Shown: positions 9,104 to 17,951 of the stretch, in pieces
Layout of the letters: each line of letters starts with the position of its first letter
Position numbering within the stretch: position 1 is the stretch's first letter
Origin: M55B167 sp964406095
GTDB lineage: Bacteria > Verrucomicrobiota > Kiritimatiellia > RFP12 > UBA1067
NCBI GenBank assembly: GCA_964406095.1
Contig: CAYOQJ010000113.1
Location: 1 to 58,185, forward strand
Reading direction: 5' to 3'
DNA: 58,185 nucleotides
Translations under genes and position numbers: made by a program
The notes under the pieces: generated by a model
What the model saw: the letters and a program-made list of their open reading frames with translations, nothing else
Told to the model about the DNA's origin: nothing
Database searches by the model: none

Positions 9104-9133
9104 TTGACCAGCTGAGAGGTTATCCTGTAGACT
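9104..9133 (+). promoter_or_regulatory. possible promoter, TPR protein gene
   Basis: TTGACC (9104-9109), an 18-bp spacer and TAGACT (9128-9133) lie 33 bases before the next start codon. This would separate the TPR gene from the obg transcript. Confidence 0.4.
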
Positions 9134-9165
9134 GCTACACTAAATTGAATGACTAAGGATTAACT

Positions 9166-10569
9166 ATGGCATCTGACAAATCCGAACAGATAAATCAACA
9201 AGCTCAGAATTTTTTCGCCAAGGGTTCGGCAGCGTACGAGCGCGGAAATTTCGATATCGCGATCGATCTGCTGATGCAGTGCCTCACTCGTGCTCCCGGC
9301 TTTACCAAAGCGCGCAAGGTTCTGCGGTCGGCGCAGATTCGTAAGTTCAAGAGTAGCAAACATACCGGACTGGCCGCCAAGATCAATGATCTTAAGGCTG
9401 CAGGGATGCGTGCTAAAATCAAGGGGATTCTTGCCGCCAACAAGGCTGATGCTGCGCTTATTGAGTGCGAAAAACTTTTGAACATGAATCCGTTGCATGC
9501 TCAGAACGTCGAAATAACCGTGCAGGCGGCTGAAGCGGCCGGGCACCCCGAGGCGGCACTTTTCACAGTGGAGGCGGCTTATGAAAACAATCAGGATGAT
9601 ATGAACCTGCTGCGGCGTGTAGCCGATTTCTATATGGCCGTCGGAGATTATACCAAGGCACGTGACGCCTATGTTAAGCTTAACGCTTTTCTCCCAACCG
9701 ACCAGACGATTCTGAAAAAACTCAAGGATGCCGAAGCTCGTGTTACCATGGCGTCTGGATGGGAAGAAACCGCCGGTGAAAAAGACGGCTTCCGCAAGCT
9801 CATCGCCAACAAGGAGCAGGCGGCCCAGCTTGATGCGAAAAACAAGGCGGTGGTATCCGGATCAGATGCTGAAATGCTGATTGAAGAGGCCAGGCAGCGA
9901 CTTGCGGATGAGCCTAACAACCTTAACTACTACCGCGCTTTGGCAAGGTTGTACAATCAGAATAAGATGTATGATGAAGCAGTCAGGATTCTTGAGGATG
10001 CCCTCAAGGTGAACGCGAACGATCCGGAGCTCGACCGCTCGCTAACCAATGCTAAAATTGCAGCTTTTGAATCCAAGATAGAAAAATTTAAAGCCGACGG
10101 TGACAGCAATGCCGCTGCCGAGGTTGAAAATGAGATGAACCAGTTTATCTTCGACGACCTTGCTTCGCGTGTGGAACGTTATCCCAACGATTTGCGTCTG
10201 CGTTATGAGCTGGGTTTGCAGTATTTCAAATATGACTATTTCGATGATGCGATTGGGCAGTTCCAGCTTGCACAGCGTAGCCCCAAAGAGCGGGTGCAAT
10301 CGCTTTTTCATCTGGCACTCTGTTTCAAAGAGAAGGGTCAGCGTGATATGGCTCTGATGCAGCTTGAAACCGCTAACGAACAATTGCCGATTATGGATGA
10401 TCTCAAGAAGAAGGTCGTCTTCCAGTTGGGTGTTATATCCGAAGAAAACGGCGACATCGAAAAGGCTTTCACCTACTACAAGGAAGTCTACGCCGCTGAT
10501 ATCGGCTTCGAAGATATCGGTGATCGTATGGAACGCATTTACAAACTGCGTAAAACCCAGGAGGGTTGA
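9166..10569 (+). CDS. Soluble TPR-repeat protein
   Basis: A 467-residue protein with no signal peptide or membrane segment, built of tetratricopeptide-like helix pairs from about residue 15 to the end. It is rich in Lys, Glu and Ala and probably a cytoplasmic scaffold for protein-protein contacts. I do not recognise a named family. The ATG follows an AAGGA ribosome site. It is convergent with the Minf_1886-type gene; the 92-base gap between them shows no clear terminator. Confidence 0.75.
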   Translation: MASDKSEQINQQAQNFFAKGSAAYERGNFDIAIDLLMQCLTRAPGFTKARKVLRSAQIRKFKSSKHTGLAAKINDLKAAGMRAKIKGILAANKADAALIECEKLLNMNPLHAQNVEITVQAAEAAGHPEAALFTVEAAYENNQDDMNLLRRVADFYMAVGDYTKARDAYVKLNAFLPTDQTILKKLKDAEARVTMASGWEETAGEKDGFRKLIANKEQAAQLDAKNKAVVSGSDAEMLIEEARQRLADEPNNLNYYRALARLYNQNKMYDEAVRILEDALKVNANDPELDRSLTNAKIAAFESKIEKFKADGDSNAAAEVENEMNQFIFDDLASRVERYPNDLRLRYELGLQYFKYDYFDDAIGQFQLAQRSPKERVQSLFHLALCFKEKGQRDMALMQLETANEQLPIMDDLKKKVVFQLGVISEENGDIEKAFTYYKEVYAADIGFEDIGDRMERIYKLRKTQEG

Positions 10570-10661
10570 TGTTGCCGGTTTGCGGTGGATTGAAATCAGT
10601 TAGTTTTTTAATCCGGTTGGAGCGATCTTGTCGGGAAAAACATGGGTATGAAAATCAATCG

Positions 10662-11039
10662 TCATGGCTTCCAAGGATTCAAAAAAGCCTGTTTGAAGTC
10701 AAAGATTTCAGTAAAATCTTCAATTGAGTCCTCGCCTGATTTTCCCAGCAGACCGGCATCGATCAGATGATAGACTATTGCACCGAAATCATCGGTCTTA
10801 TACACTCCCCACAGCGTCATCACCGTGTAGCTCAAACATCCGAAACGTCTGAGCGCATACTCTTTGATGCCGTTGGAGAGCTCTTGTCCCGACAGATGTC
10901 GCGGATGTGACGGCTCTTTCCTGCTGATTTTTGTCGAAGTGAGCCGCAAAGCATACATGATGAAGTAGTAGGCGTTCACCTTATACTTTCCATGCGTTGC
11001 AGCGAGATCAGCTATTACTCTGTTGATATTATTCGACAT
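10662..11039 (-). CDS. Minf_1886 family (TIGR04138) protein
   Basis: A 125-residue protein matching the uncharacterised Minf_1886/TIGR04138 family, which is known mainly from Planctomycetes and Verrucomicrobia. Recognisable blocks are the YKVNAYYFIMYALR helix, HLSGQELSNGIKEYALRRFG, the VMTLWGVYKTDDFGAIVYHLIDAGLL segment and the DFTEIFDFKQAF end. Function is unknown. The first 11 bases overlap the end of the upstream HIT gene, so the two are cotranscribed and probably translationally coupled. Confidence 0.85.
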   Translation of the reverse strand: MSNNINRVIADLAATHGKYKVNAYYFIMYALRLTSTKISRKEPSHPRHLSGQELSNGIKEYALRRFGCLSYTVMTLWGVYKTDDFGAIVYHLIDAGLLGKSGEDSIEDFTEIFDFKQAFLNPWKP

Positions 11040-11448
11040 TCAGCATAATCCGGTTCTGAATTTCATTCATCTGCTCGTCCGATGCGTAAAGTTTTGAACT
11101 ATGCCAGTTGAGTTTTGTGTTATTCCAGCGGGGGATGATGTGGAAATGAACGTGCGGGACACTCTGTGTGGCGCACTTGCCGTTGTTCTGCAGCAGATTG
11201 AATCCATCGCAGGGCAGCTTTTTCAGCAAGTGATCTGCGATGCTACGTGTACACATAATCAAGGTTGTAAGGTTTTTGTCAGAGAGATTCGTAATGAATT
11301 CGGCATGAACTTTCGGTACAACCAGTGTATGGCCGATCTCAAAAGGTGCAATGTCCATAAAGGCGAAACAGTTTTCGTCCTCATAAATTTTTCTGGAGGG
11401 AATAATGCCCTGGATGATCTTACAGAAAATGCAGTCAACGTTATACAT
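11029..11448 (-). CDS. HIT family nucleotide hydrolase
   Basis: A 139-residue histidine-triad protein of the Hint/HinT type, acting on nucleoside phosphoramidates or dinucleoside polyphosphates. The N-terminal CIFCKII block is a typical HIT zinc-type motif. The catalytic triad HVHFH sits in SVPHVHFHIIPRW near residue 100. Length is normal. It overlaps the following Minf_1886-type gene by 11 bases, a pairing that may hint at a shared role. Confidence 0.92.
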   Translation of the reverse strand: MYNVDCIFCKIIQGIIPSRKIYEDENCFAFMDIAPFEIGHTLVVPKVHAEFITNLSDKNLTTLIMCTRSIADHLLKKLPCDGFNLLQNNGKCATQSVPHVHFHIIPRWNNTKLNWHSSKLYASDEQMNEIQNRIMLNVE

Positions 11449-11515
11449 AAGCGCTTCCTTTGTTTTTCAAATTGCTATTCTTGCAGTTATTTTTGGAAAA
11501 AACAAGGAGTTGCTG

Positions 11516-12514
11516 TCACTTTTGTTTGAGAAAATATGCCGCCAGCTCGACGGCGCGCGCCGCCATGCGATTGTTGGCCTCAACGGTATCCGAAGCACAA
11601 TGCGGCGTCATGATCATATTCGGAAGTGTACGTAAATCCTTATGCGGCGATACCGGTATGTATGGCTCCTCAGCAAAAACATCCATGGCCGCACCAGCCA
11701 GATGCTCTGTCGCGAGTGCATCAAAAAGTGCTGCTTCATCTACAATACCGCCGCGGGCGGTATTGATTAAAAAAGTTCCTTTTGGCAAGAGACCGATGCG
11801 TCGCGCATCAATCAGATTACGAGTATTAGCTATTAACGGCAGATGGATGGAGAGAATATCAGCTTGTGGCAGAAGATCATCAAGCTTCCGGGAATATTTT
11901 TTTATACCGTAAACTTCCTGTAAATCGATTTGCGCGGTTCCGTTATGCGTTCGCCACTGTTCTTCGCTGATACTGTCGCAGAGCAGTGTCGAAACATTGA
12001 AGCCGCCATGTAGTATGCTGGCGACCTGTAAACCGATTTTACCGCCGCCCAGAATCAACACTGTTTTACCGCTCAGCTCCCGTCCGCGCTGCGACGCAAA
12101 CTGACCGTTACGGATGTTTGCATCGAAATACGGTATGTTGCGAAAAACAGCGCCTATAAGAAAAAGGGTTAGTTCCGCGACACTGGTCTGGATGTCAACC
12201 GGTGTGTTAGTCAGAGTGATGTTGTTTTGTTCACAGAGAGTCCGGTTAATGTTATCCATGCCGAACCCGAAACGAATGATGAGAGCTCCTTTTCCCTGTG
12301 AGTTGTGCGCCAGCGCGGTGTAAAGCTGATCATTGTATGGCTGTGTGCCTAAAACTGCTATTCTGCTACCGGTTTGCCGCAGGCACTCAGCAAAATCCTG
12401 TTCACCGGTCGGAGCGGGATAACACTCGAGTGTCTCCGCTCCGCTGAAAACATGGTGGGCTTTTTCAAATTCCGGTTGTGTGACAACTATAATCGGTTTC
12501 ATAATTTCAACCAT
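11516..12514 (-). CDS. D-2-hydroxyacid dehydrogenase (NAD)
   Basis: A 332-residue D-isomer-specific 2-hydroxyacid dehydrogenase interconverting a 2-keto acid and a D-2-hydroxy acid with NAD(H). The dinucleotide motif is GGGKIG (156-161) with Asp180 ending beta-2, favouring NAD over NADP. The catalytic residues are Arg254 (NTARGG), Glu283 and His305 (TPHCAS). Its ATG at 12514 lies one base beyond the stop of the HpaI-type aldolase gene, so it is coupled to it; a second Met at 12502 is possible. The pairing suggests the aldolase yields or consumes the keto acid it acts on. Exact substrate unknown. Confidence 0.88.
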   Translation of the reverse strand: MVEIMKPIIVVTQPEFEKAHHVFSGAETLECYPAPTGEQDFAECLRQTGSRIAVLGTQPYNDQLYTALAHNSQGKGALIIRFGFGMDNINRTLCEQNNITLTNTPVDIQTSVAELTLFLIGAVFRNIPYFDANIRNGQFASQRGRELSGKTVLILGGGKIGLQVASILHGGFNVSTLLCDSISEEQWRTHNGTAQIDLQEVYGIKKYSRKLDDLLPQADILSIHLPLIANTRNLIDARRIGLLPKGTFLINTARGGIVDEAALFDALATEHLAGAAMDVFAEEPYIPVSPHKDLRTLPNMIMTPHCASDTVEANNRMAARAVELAAYFLKQK

Positions 12515-12515
12515 T

Positions 12516-13286
12516 TTAACTTGCGTCTATTTCCTTGTTTTTACCGATCAGTTTACGACAGCCGTGCATTATCAAATGCGTATCTAAACTGCATCCGATA
12601 AAACGGTAACCGGCGGCAATGCGTTGATCGATCAAATTTCGATCGGGGGGTACAACATGATAACCCGGCGCTACTGAACACTTTTGACACGCTTCAAGAA
12701 TAAGCTGCTCGGCTGCCAGTACCTTGGGGTTATCCAGTTCTCCGGCAATACCGAGTGATGCCGAAAGATCATACGGTCCGATAAAAGCAGTGTCTACTCC
12801 GGGGGTACTTAGGATGTCCACGGCGTTTTCGGCAGCCAGGTAGTGCTCAAGCATGACAGCCACAATAACATCCGAATTATGTGTTCGGATATAATCGCTG
12901 AAGTTGCGTCCATAATCGGTTGCCCGTGAAAGAGATGTTCCGCGATTGCCCTGCGGCGGGTAACGAACGGCCTCGCACATTGTACGGGCATCTTCAGGAG
13001 TCATGACGCTCGGCACGATCACGCCGCGAGCACCTGCATCAAGAACATGTTTGGCAAGTACCGGGTTTACACTGTCGAGGCGTACCAACAGATCACAAGC
13101 GTAAGGACGCAGCGCGCGCTCAATCTGCTCAATCAGATGCAACTCGCATGGAGCGTGTTCCATATCCACGGCGATCCAGTCAAAACCCTCTCCGGCCATC
13201 AGTTCCGCTATTGTCGGATTTGGGATTAGCATCCAGCCACCTAAAGCGACTTCACCGTTTTTCAATTTTTGTTTTGTTGTGCCCAT
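12516..13286 (-). CDS. HpcH/HpaI family class II pyruvate aldolase
   Basis: A 256-residue class II aldolase of the HpcH/HpaI family. These cleave 4-hydroxy-2-oxo acids, including 2-keto-3-deoxy sugar acids, into pyruvate and an aldehyde. His44 in DMEH is the expected catalytic base, Arg69 the pyruvate-binding arginine, and Glu147 and Asp173 (GPYDLS) the metal ligands; the YPPQGNRG loop is also present. Length is normal. It lies between a broken sulfatase and a 2-hydroxyacid dehydrogenase in an operon that looks catabolic, perhaps for deoxy-sugar acids. The actual substrate cannot be read from sequence. Confidence 0.9.
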   Translation of the reverse strand: MGTTKQKLKNGEVALGGWMLIPNPTIAELMAGEGFDWIAVDMEHAPCELHLIEQIERALRPYACDLLVRLDSVNPVLAKHVLDAGARGVIVPSVMTPEDARTMCEAVRYPPQGNRGTSLSRATDYGRNFSDYIRTHNSDVIVAVMLEHYLAAENAVDILSTPGVDTAFIGPYDLSASLGIAGELDNPKVLAAEQLILEACQKCSVAPGYHVVPPDRNLIDQRIAAGYRFIGCSLDTHLIMHGCRKLIGKNKEIDAS

Positions 13287-13302
13287 TTTATTCCTTAAGT
13301 AT

Positions 13303-14084
13303 TTATTTGTTTTTGACGTATGTCAGACTCAAATGTTTAAAATCCATAACGATGTCGCTCGGCATTGATAACGCCAAAACAGTGAGTCTGTTTTTACCGG
13401 CGGACAAATTAAGGGAGCCGAGTTGAAGCGAAGCCCATACACGATTGCGATATTTTTTAATAAGGGGGAGTGAGGGGCGTTATATGCCAGCAGGCAGAAG
13501 AATGGGTTGTTCGAATCTTGTGTGATGTAGCCAATGGCTTGATCGGTGAGAACATCGGAGATATAGCCTTCGGTCTTTTCTGGCTCACTGTTGCGTAGCA
13601 GAGTCGCGTTGAAATAGTTGTTCCAGTGACCGGCGGTGAAACCCAGAAATGTTTCAAAACCCTGTCCTTGGGGGGTGAAGGGATAGTGCGCGCCGTTATG
13701 CCATTTGCCGAAACACCCGGTACGATAGCCAGCTGACCTGAAAACTTCGGCAAGTGTGATCTCTTCGGCACGCATGGCCTCACGCAGATGGGTGACGCCA
13801 TGACATCCGGTACGCAGCGGCCAGCGTCCGGTCAGCAATGCCGCACGGGTAGGGGCACATACGCTGCTGACATAAAAACGTTCAAAGCGAACACCGGATT
13901 TGCCTAAAGTATCCATATGCGGTGTTTTAATGTGCGGGTTGCCATGCAGTGAAAGGTCCCCGTAACCCTGATCATCGGTCAGAATAATTAGGACATTTGG
14001 TTGTTTGCCCGCCAAAATGGGCGTGATCATCGACGCAACGATCAGCAGAATAAAACAATGTAATTTGTCGGTTTTTAAATGCAT
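13303..14084 (-). pseudogene. Sulfatase with internal deletion and frameshift
   Basis: The 5' part encodes a signal peptide and the N-terminal half of a type I sulfatase: metal-binding Asp37/Asp38 in LTDDQGYGD and the formylglycine signature CAPTR with Cys76, Pro78 and Arg80. After NAPHSPLL (about residue 212) the frame runs into an unrelated tail and stops at 13329. Another frame of the same strand, from about 13445 to the stop at 13303-13305, encodes LGSLNLSAGKNRLTVLALS and VMDFKHLSLTYV, which reads like the usual C-terminal end of such sulfatases. Family members are about 450-550 residues, so roughly 200 internal residues appear to be missing and the ends are out of frame. It starts one base after the UroD-like stop. 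Confidence 0.8.
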
Positions 14085-14085
14085 T

Positions 14086-15105
14086 TCAATATACTCCGTA
14101 TTTATGACATGCTTTGATCATGGTTATGAAGTTTTGCGCGTTGCACGATGAGTGGATGCTGTTGGAGGATGTAAGGATGTATCCGCCGCCGACAGCGGCA
14201 TCGGCGATTGCCTGGCGCACAGCCTTATCGACTTCAGCGTTTGTGCCGTAGGGCAGTAGCTGACCGCAGTCGATATTGCCGGTGATGCATGTTCTCTCGC
14301 CTACTAGCCTTTTGACCTCCGCCAGCGCCATGCCTGCGGTAGGTTCCACCGGGTTGATACCGTCAGCGCCAGCATCAACAATCATATCCAGCAACGAATA
14401 GATATTGCCGTCGCTGTGTTTAATAGCTTTGGCTCCTTCGTTATGGATAGCATCTATCATCTTTTTAAGACGCGGTAAAATAAAGCGTTTGAAAAGCTCG
14501 GGACTGAAAAGCGGGCTGCGGTTGTCGGCGTAATCATCACCCAAGATAATTACCTCAGCACCAGCGCGAATCGCGTTACGCACAATTTGGATATTGCATT
14601 GCAGCACTTTATCCATCAGCAGTTCAGCCAGTTCCGGTTCCAGCAGAAAAGCGACCAGCAGATTGTCGATGCCCATCAGATAGGCCGACCACATGAAAGC
14701 CGCTCGATGATGAAAGCAGATTGCACGTTTTCCTTTGTAACGTTTGACTAAATCCGGCAGTTTACCCAGCCGCCCAGGCGCGTCAGGATCAGGGGGGTGC
14801 CATTTTATCGCATCCTCCAGGGTTTTAACAGGCCCTTCCAGTGGGTGCGCGACTACCTCAACTCCCGGTTTGTAGCGTACACCCCATTCATCGGTGTATG
14901 AGCCATCGTCATATTTTGTAACTGTATTAAAAAAAGCTCCGCAACCAACGCCATCCATATCGAGCTGATCAACAGCGTCGGCTACATCCCGACAACCGGG
15001 TACGGCTGTCCGCGCCACCTTTTCGTCCACAACAAATTCTAAAATCGGAACACGATCAGGACATTTAAGTTCCAGCGCCGTAAGTACCCGTTCGGTTGAA
15101 GTCAT
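14086..15105 (-). CDS. Uroporphyrinogen decarboxylase-fold protein (MtaA/CmuA-like)
   Basis: A UroD-fold protein of about 339 residues. The relatives here are the methyltransferase branch (MtaA, CmuA and the many uncharacterised URO-D family proteins of PVC bacteria) rather than true HemE: it contains IKHSDGNIYSLLDMIVDAGADGINPVEP, ITGNIDCGQLL and a C-terminal GGGYILTSSNSIH segment. This branch often moves methyl groups to or from corrinoids, but no corrinoid protein is adjacent. I place the start at 15105 (MTSTERVL), preceded by AAAAAGG seven bases away; an upstream in-frame ATG at 15129 has no ribosome site. First gene of the operon facing the GntR regulator. Confidence 0.85.
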   Translation of the reverse strand: MTSTERVLTALELKCPDRVPILEFVVDEKVARTAVPGCRDVADAVDQLDMDGVGCGAFFNTVTKYDDGSYTDEWGVRYKPGVEVVAHPLEGPVKTLEDAIKWHPPDPDAPGRLGKLPDLVKRYKGKRAICFHHRAAFMWSAYLMGIDNLLVAFLLEPELAELLMDKVLQCNIQIVRNAIRAGAEVIILGDDYADNRSPLFSPELFKRFILPRLKKMIDAIHNEGAKAIKHSDGNIYSLLDMIVDAGADGINPVEPTAGMALAEVKRLVGERTCITGNIDCGQLLPYGTNAEVDKAVRQAIADAAVGGGYILTSSNSIHSSCNAQNFITMIKACHKYGVY

Positions 15106-15236
15106 AAAACTACCTTTTTGTAACATCATGTTGTATTATTACACTGTACTCTGCCCATCCAAGTTTTTATTTTTCTAGACGGTTTTCATGATTATGATAT
15201 ATTTTAATTAAAGAATCAACTAAAAAAGAGGGATGT

Positions 15237-15265
15237 TTGACAATATTTGGCAACTTTGATATATT
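15237..15265 (+). promoter_or_regulatory. strong promoter of GntR regulator gene
   Basis: Consensus TTGACA (15237-15242), a 17-bp spacer and TATATT (15260-15265) give a transcript starting about 16 bases before the regulator's ATG. An AT palindrome TTTAATTAAA (15203-15212) lies upstream, between this promoter and the divergent operon, and is a possible operator. Confidence 0.75.
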
Positions 15266-15287
15266 AAAAACACACAAAGGAGATTTT

Positions 15288-15989
15288 ATGGCAAATTATT
15301 CTGTCGGTAATGTGCCGGATGGTGCTCAGGCACGAAACACTTTGTCGCGCAGAGTGTATGATGTGCTTAAAAATGACATTCTTGCGGGAAGATTGAAGGC
15401 CGGGGAACGTCTGGTGCGTAAAAACATAGCCAGGCGGCTTGGTGTGAGCACGATCCCGGTTATCGAGGCTTTGTATATGTTGGAGATTGATGGTTATGTT
15501 GAAAATCGCGCTTTGGCCGGTTGCCGTGTGCGCTCACTGACCATAGAGGAGATTGACAATGATCTGATGCTGCGTGAAGCGCTGGAGTGTCAGTCGGCGC
15601 GGTTGTGTGCGGTTCGTGCGGGCGAGGAGGAGTTGCGTCAGTTGCTGAAAAAGGCGATACAGGTAGATCGTTTTGTGTGTGCTGACACACCTGATCAGAG
15701 ATTAGCCAGCAATCTGCACTGGGAGTTTCACATAGAGCTTGGCAGTTTAAGTGGGCACTCAATTTTTGCCGAGATGCTGGGTAAGGTGTGGTTTCAACGC
15801 TACATGAATCTTAACAGTATCAAGGCGATCCGTTTTAAGCAGCCACCTGAACGTTGGCACCAGATATTGGTGGAACGCATTGGAAGTGGTGATCCTGACG
15901 AAGCTGAACGGGCGATGCGTGAGCATGTACAGTATGGACGCAGTGACGACCGAGAAGCACTTAAGGTTTATCTGCAAAGCGTAGAATAA
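15288..15989 (+). CDS. GntR family (FadR/FCD) transcriptional regulator
   Basis: A 233-residue regulator with an N-terminal winged helix-turn-helix (about residues 20-85, including DILAGRLKAGERL and RRLGVSTIPVIEALYMLEIDGYV) and a C-terminal all-helical FCD ligand domain. The start at 15288 is fixed by AAAGGAG seven bases upstream; the longer frame from 15237 would begin inside the -35 box. It is divergent from the dehydrogenase/aldolase/sulfatase/UroD operon and is probably its repressor, responding to a pathway sugar acid or carboxylate. That is inference from position. Confidence 0.9.
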   Translation: MANYSVGNVPDGAQARNTLSRRVYDVLKNDILAGRLKAGERLVRKNIARRLGVSTIPVIEALYMLEIDGYVENRALAGCRVRSLTIEEIDNDLMLREALECQSARLCAVRAGEEELRQLLKKAIQVDRFVCADTPDQRLASNLHWEFHIELGSLSGHSIFAEMLGKVWFQRYMNLNSIKAIRFKQPPERWHQILVERIGSGDPDEAERAMREHVQYGRSDDREALKVYLQSVE

Positions 15990-16136
15990 ATACAGGTGTT
16001 TTTGTGACCATTTGCGCTGTTTTACGGTATTATCGCGCTAGTGAATACAAAGCGCGGCAAACAGCACAGCCTAGCACACTCAGGTATCTTCACCTGTGTT
16101 AAACGAAGCAGATTTTGCAGAGCGAAACTCTGATTT

Positions 16137-16988
16137 TCAAAAGACCCTGAGAATTCGCGGTGTGATCTGCGTAAGATTGTAGGCGTTGGTTGTTATAATC
16201 TCCGCGCCCGGTCCTGTGGCTACAAGCGGCACAGGGTTACGAGTATGGCTTTTGGTACCCATATTCTCGATGTTTCCATGGTCGCTGGTGATGATTAACA
16301 GCATGTTTGTGGCTTTGCAGAGAGCCTGGACAATCTCGATAAATTGATCCAGCATACTGAGTGTTTCGCAGGCTGCCTGATAGTTGCGCGAGTGTCCGGC
16401 AAGGTCGGTCAGAAAAAACTCAAAAAGAGTAAAATCGTTGGCACGTGCTACCTGGATCAGATGTTCAGCAGCCTGATGGGGTTTGACTAGCGGTAGATCA
16501 TGTCCTTTATCGACAAGGTAGGTGCGGGTTATATCGTGCGAAACCGCCTGGTTCTCCAGCAGATCATCACGCATCAGGATTGTCTCCGGCTGAGTGAGTG
16601 CCATTACAGTGGTAACCGATTTAAAGCGACGATGTTCCAGATCGCTGATTTTATCGATCATGTAGGCATCGGCAAAACAGCAGCGTTGTCCTTTGCGGGT
16701 CAGTTCGATAAACAAGTTGGTTTTGTGGATTATGCGCCTGAGTGTAGGACCGGGGAATCCCTCGCAATGTCTGCCCATTTGGCGTGCGGCATTGGTGCCC
16801 GTGAACATGGCTGTCTGTCCGGTCGCGCTTTGGGGCAGTCCTTCGACCTCCAGACAGGCGTCGATTGGCACTGCATGCTCTTTGATCAATTGACACAGGG
16901 CGGGACAATTGCCTGCGTGTACCGGATTGTCCGGCGCGGCGGGGCGCAATCCGACACCGTCGATGAATATATAGAGTACCTTAAGCAC
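16137..16988 (-). CDS. Alkaline-phosphatase-superfamily metalloenzyme (phosphomutase-like)
   Basis: A 283-residue member of the metalloenzyme superfamily that includes cofactor-independent phosphoglycerate mutase and phosphopentomutase. Visible motifs are IDGVG at the N-terminus (metal Asp), SATGQTAMFTG (the catalytic Ser/Thr loop), DLAGH, TSDHGNIE and SHTRNPVPL. It is much shorter than phosphoglycerate mutase (about 510 residues) because the inserted phosphotransferase domain is missing, so it is unlikely to be a standard GpmI. Substrate unknown. The gene is followed by a 147-base gap with only weak hairpins. Confidence 0.82.
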   Translation of the reverse strand: MLKVLYIFIDGVGLRPAAPDNPVHAGNCPALCQLIKEHAVPIDACLEVEGLPQSATGQTAMFTGTNAARQMGRHCEGFPGPTLRRIIHKTNLFIELTRKGQRCCFADAYMIDKISDLEHRRFKSVTTVMALTQPETILMRDDLLENQAVSHDITRTYLVDKGHDLPLVKPHQAAEHLIQVARANDFTLFEFFLTDLAGHSRNYQAACETLSMLDQFIEIVQALCKATNMLLIITSDHGNIENMGTKSHTRNPVPLVATGPGAEIITTNAYNLTQITPRILRVF

Positions 16989-17046
16989 ATTTAATTTTTA
17001 TATAATATGTAGTTCAAACACAAGTTCAGAATTTAGCTTTCGTCGT

Positions 17047-17814
17047 TTATCTTGAGCATGCAGCTGTTGCATCATTGCGGCAATGTGTCGCCGGGTTGAT
17101 TTCAAAGTCAAATATCAACGGTCGGTGATCTGAAACACGTACTTCAGGAATACGAAATCTCACGGGAATGATATTGTCGTCGTGGCAAATGAAATCCAGC
17201 TCGCGGTAGGGTCGCCAGGAGGGATAGGTGGGAGCGTGATTCCTGTTGGCACTCTGCATACCGGTGGCCTTGAGAAACATACTGAGCTCCCAACGTCCGC
17301 TTAAGGCGTTGAAGTCACCAGCCAGAATACGTGGTTTGGTGCATTTTCCAAGCAGTTTGTGAAGTTCTTCGAGTTGACGGTGGCGTGCTCTCAAACCCAG
17401 TGATAGATGCACGATGAATAAAGTTAATGCGGGTAATTCGACCTCGATCACCAGACTTTTAAAGCCTGATTGAAAATCATGGAAGCGTTCCTTAAGTATT
17501 TTATCGCGTGTCAGAACAGCATTGGATTGTTTGTTGAGAATTGGAATCCGGCGTCCTACACTTGCTTCCGGGTATTTGATGCGGTGAGTATGAGTATAAT
17601 TCATCTTATTCGCCAGCATTTCAGCCTGGTTCTCACTGCGATTGCGATAGGAGCCGGAGTCGACTTCAATCAGCCCGACTATATCCGGATTGACAGCATG
17701 TACAAAACGTTCGATATGCCGTAAATGCTTATGGGTTGGATGCAGTGTGGCCAGCCAGGAGAATTGTTTCAATCGTCCCGTTCCGTATTGGATGTTGTGT
17801 AGCAGTAAACGCAT
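17047..17814 (-). CDS. Endonuclease/exonuclease/phosphatase family protein
   Basis: About 255 residues of the DNase I-like fold. It starts MRLLLHNIQYGTG, the usual opening of this family. Downstream are the catalytic acidic residue in IVGLIEVDSG, GDFNAL and the C-terminal VSDHRPLIFDF motif with the catalytic His. Members hydrolyse phosphodiesters in DNA, lipids or inositol phosphates; the substrate is unknown. The reading frame is open much farther upstream but that part overlaps the metalloprotease gene and is not protein-like, so I take the ATG at 17814. No strong ribosome site is visible; an ATG at 17877 is an alternative. Confidence 0.8.
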   Translation of the reverse strand: MRLLLHNIQYGTGRLKQFSWLATLHPTHKHLRHIERFVHAVNPDIVGLIEVDSGSYRNRSENQAEMLANKMNYTHTHRIKYPEASVGRRIPILNKQSNAVLTRDKILKERFHDFQSGFKSLVIEVELPALTLFIVHLSLGLRARHRQLEELHKLLGKCTKPRILAGDFNALSGRWELSMFLKATGMQSANRNHAPTYPSWRPYRELDFICHDDNIIPVRFRIPEVRVSDHRPLIFDFEINPATHCRNDATAACSR

Positions 17815-17857
17815 TTTTTTAAAGACAGAATTTGAGTATGAATGTAAATACGATGTT

Positions 17858-17886
17858 ACATTATTAAGTTCTTGCATTGCGGTCAA
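17858..17886 (-). promoter_or_regulatory. possible promoter, EEP-family gene
   Basis: On the minus strand TTGACC (17886-17881) is followed, after 15 to 17 bases, by AATAAT or TAATGT around 17865-17858. It lies about 45 bases before the chosen start of the nuclease-like gene. Confidence 0.3.
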
Positions 17887-17951
17887 GCGCGATGTTCCTC
17901 CGAAAACACCATTTTTAATAGGCATCGTCGCTAAAGTTCTTTTGCTGATCT

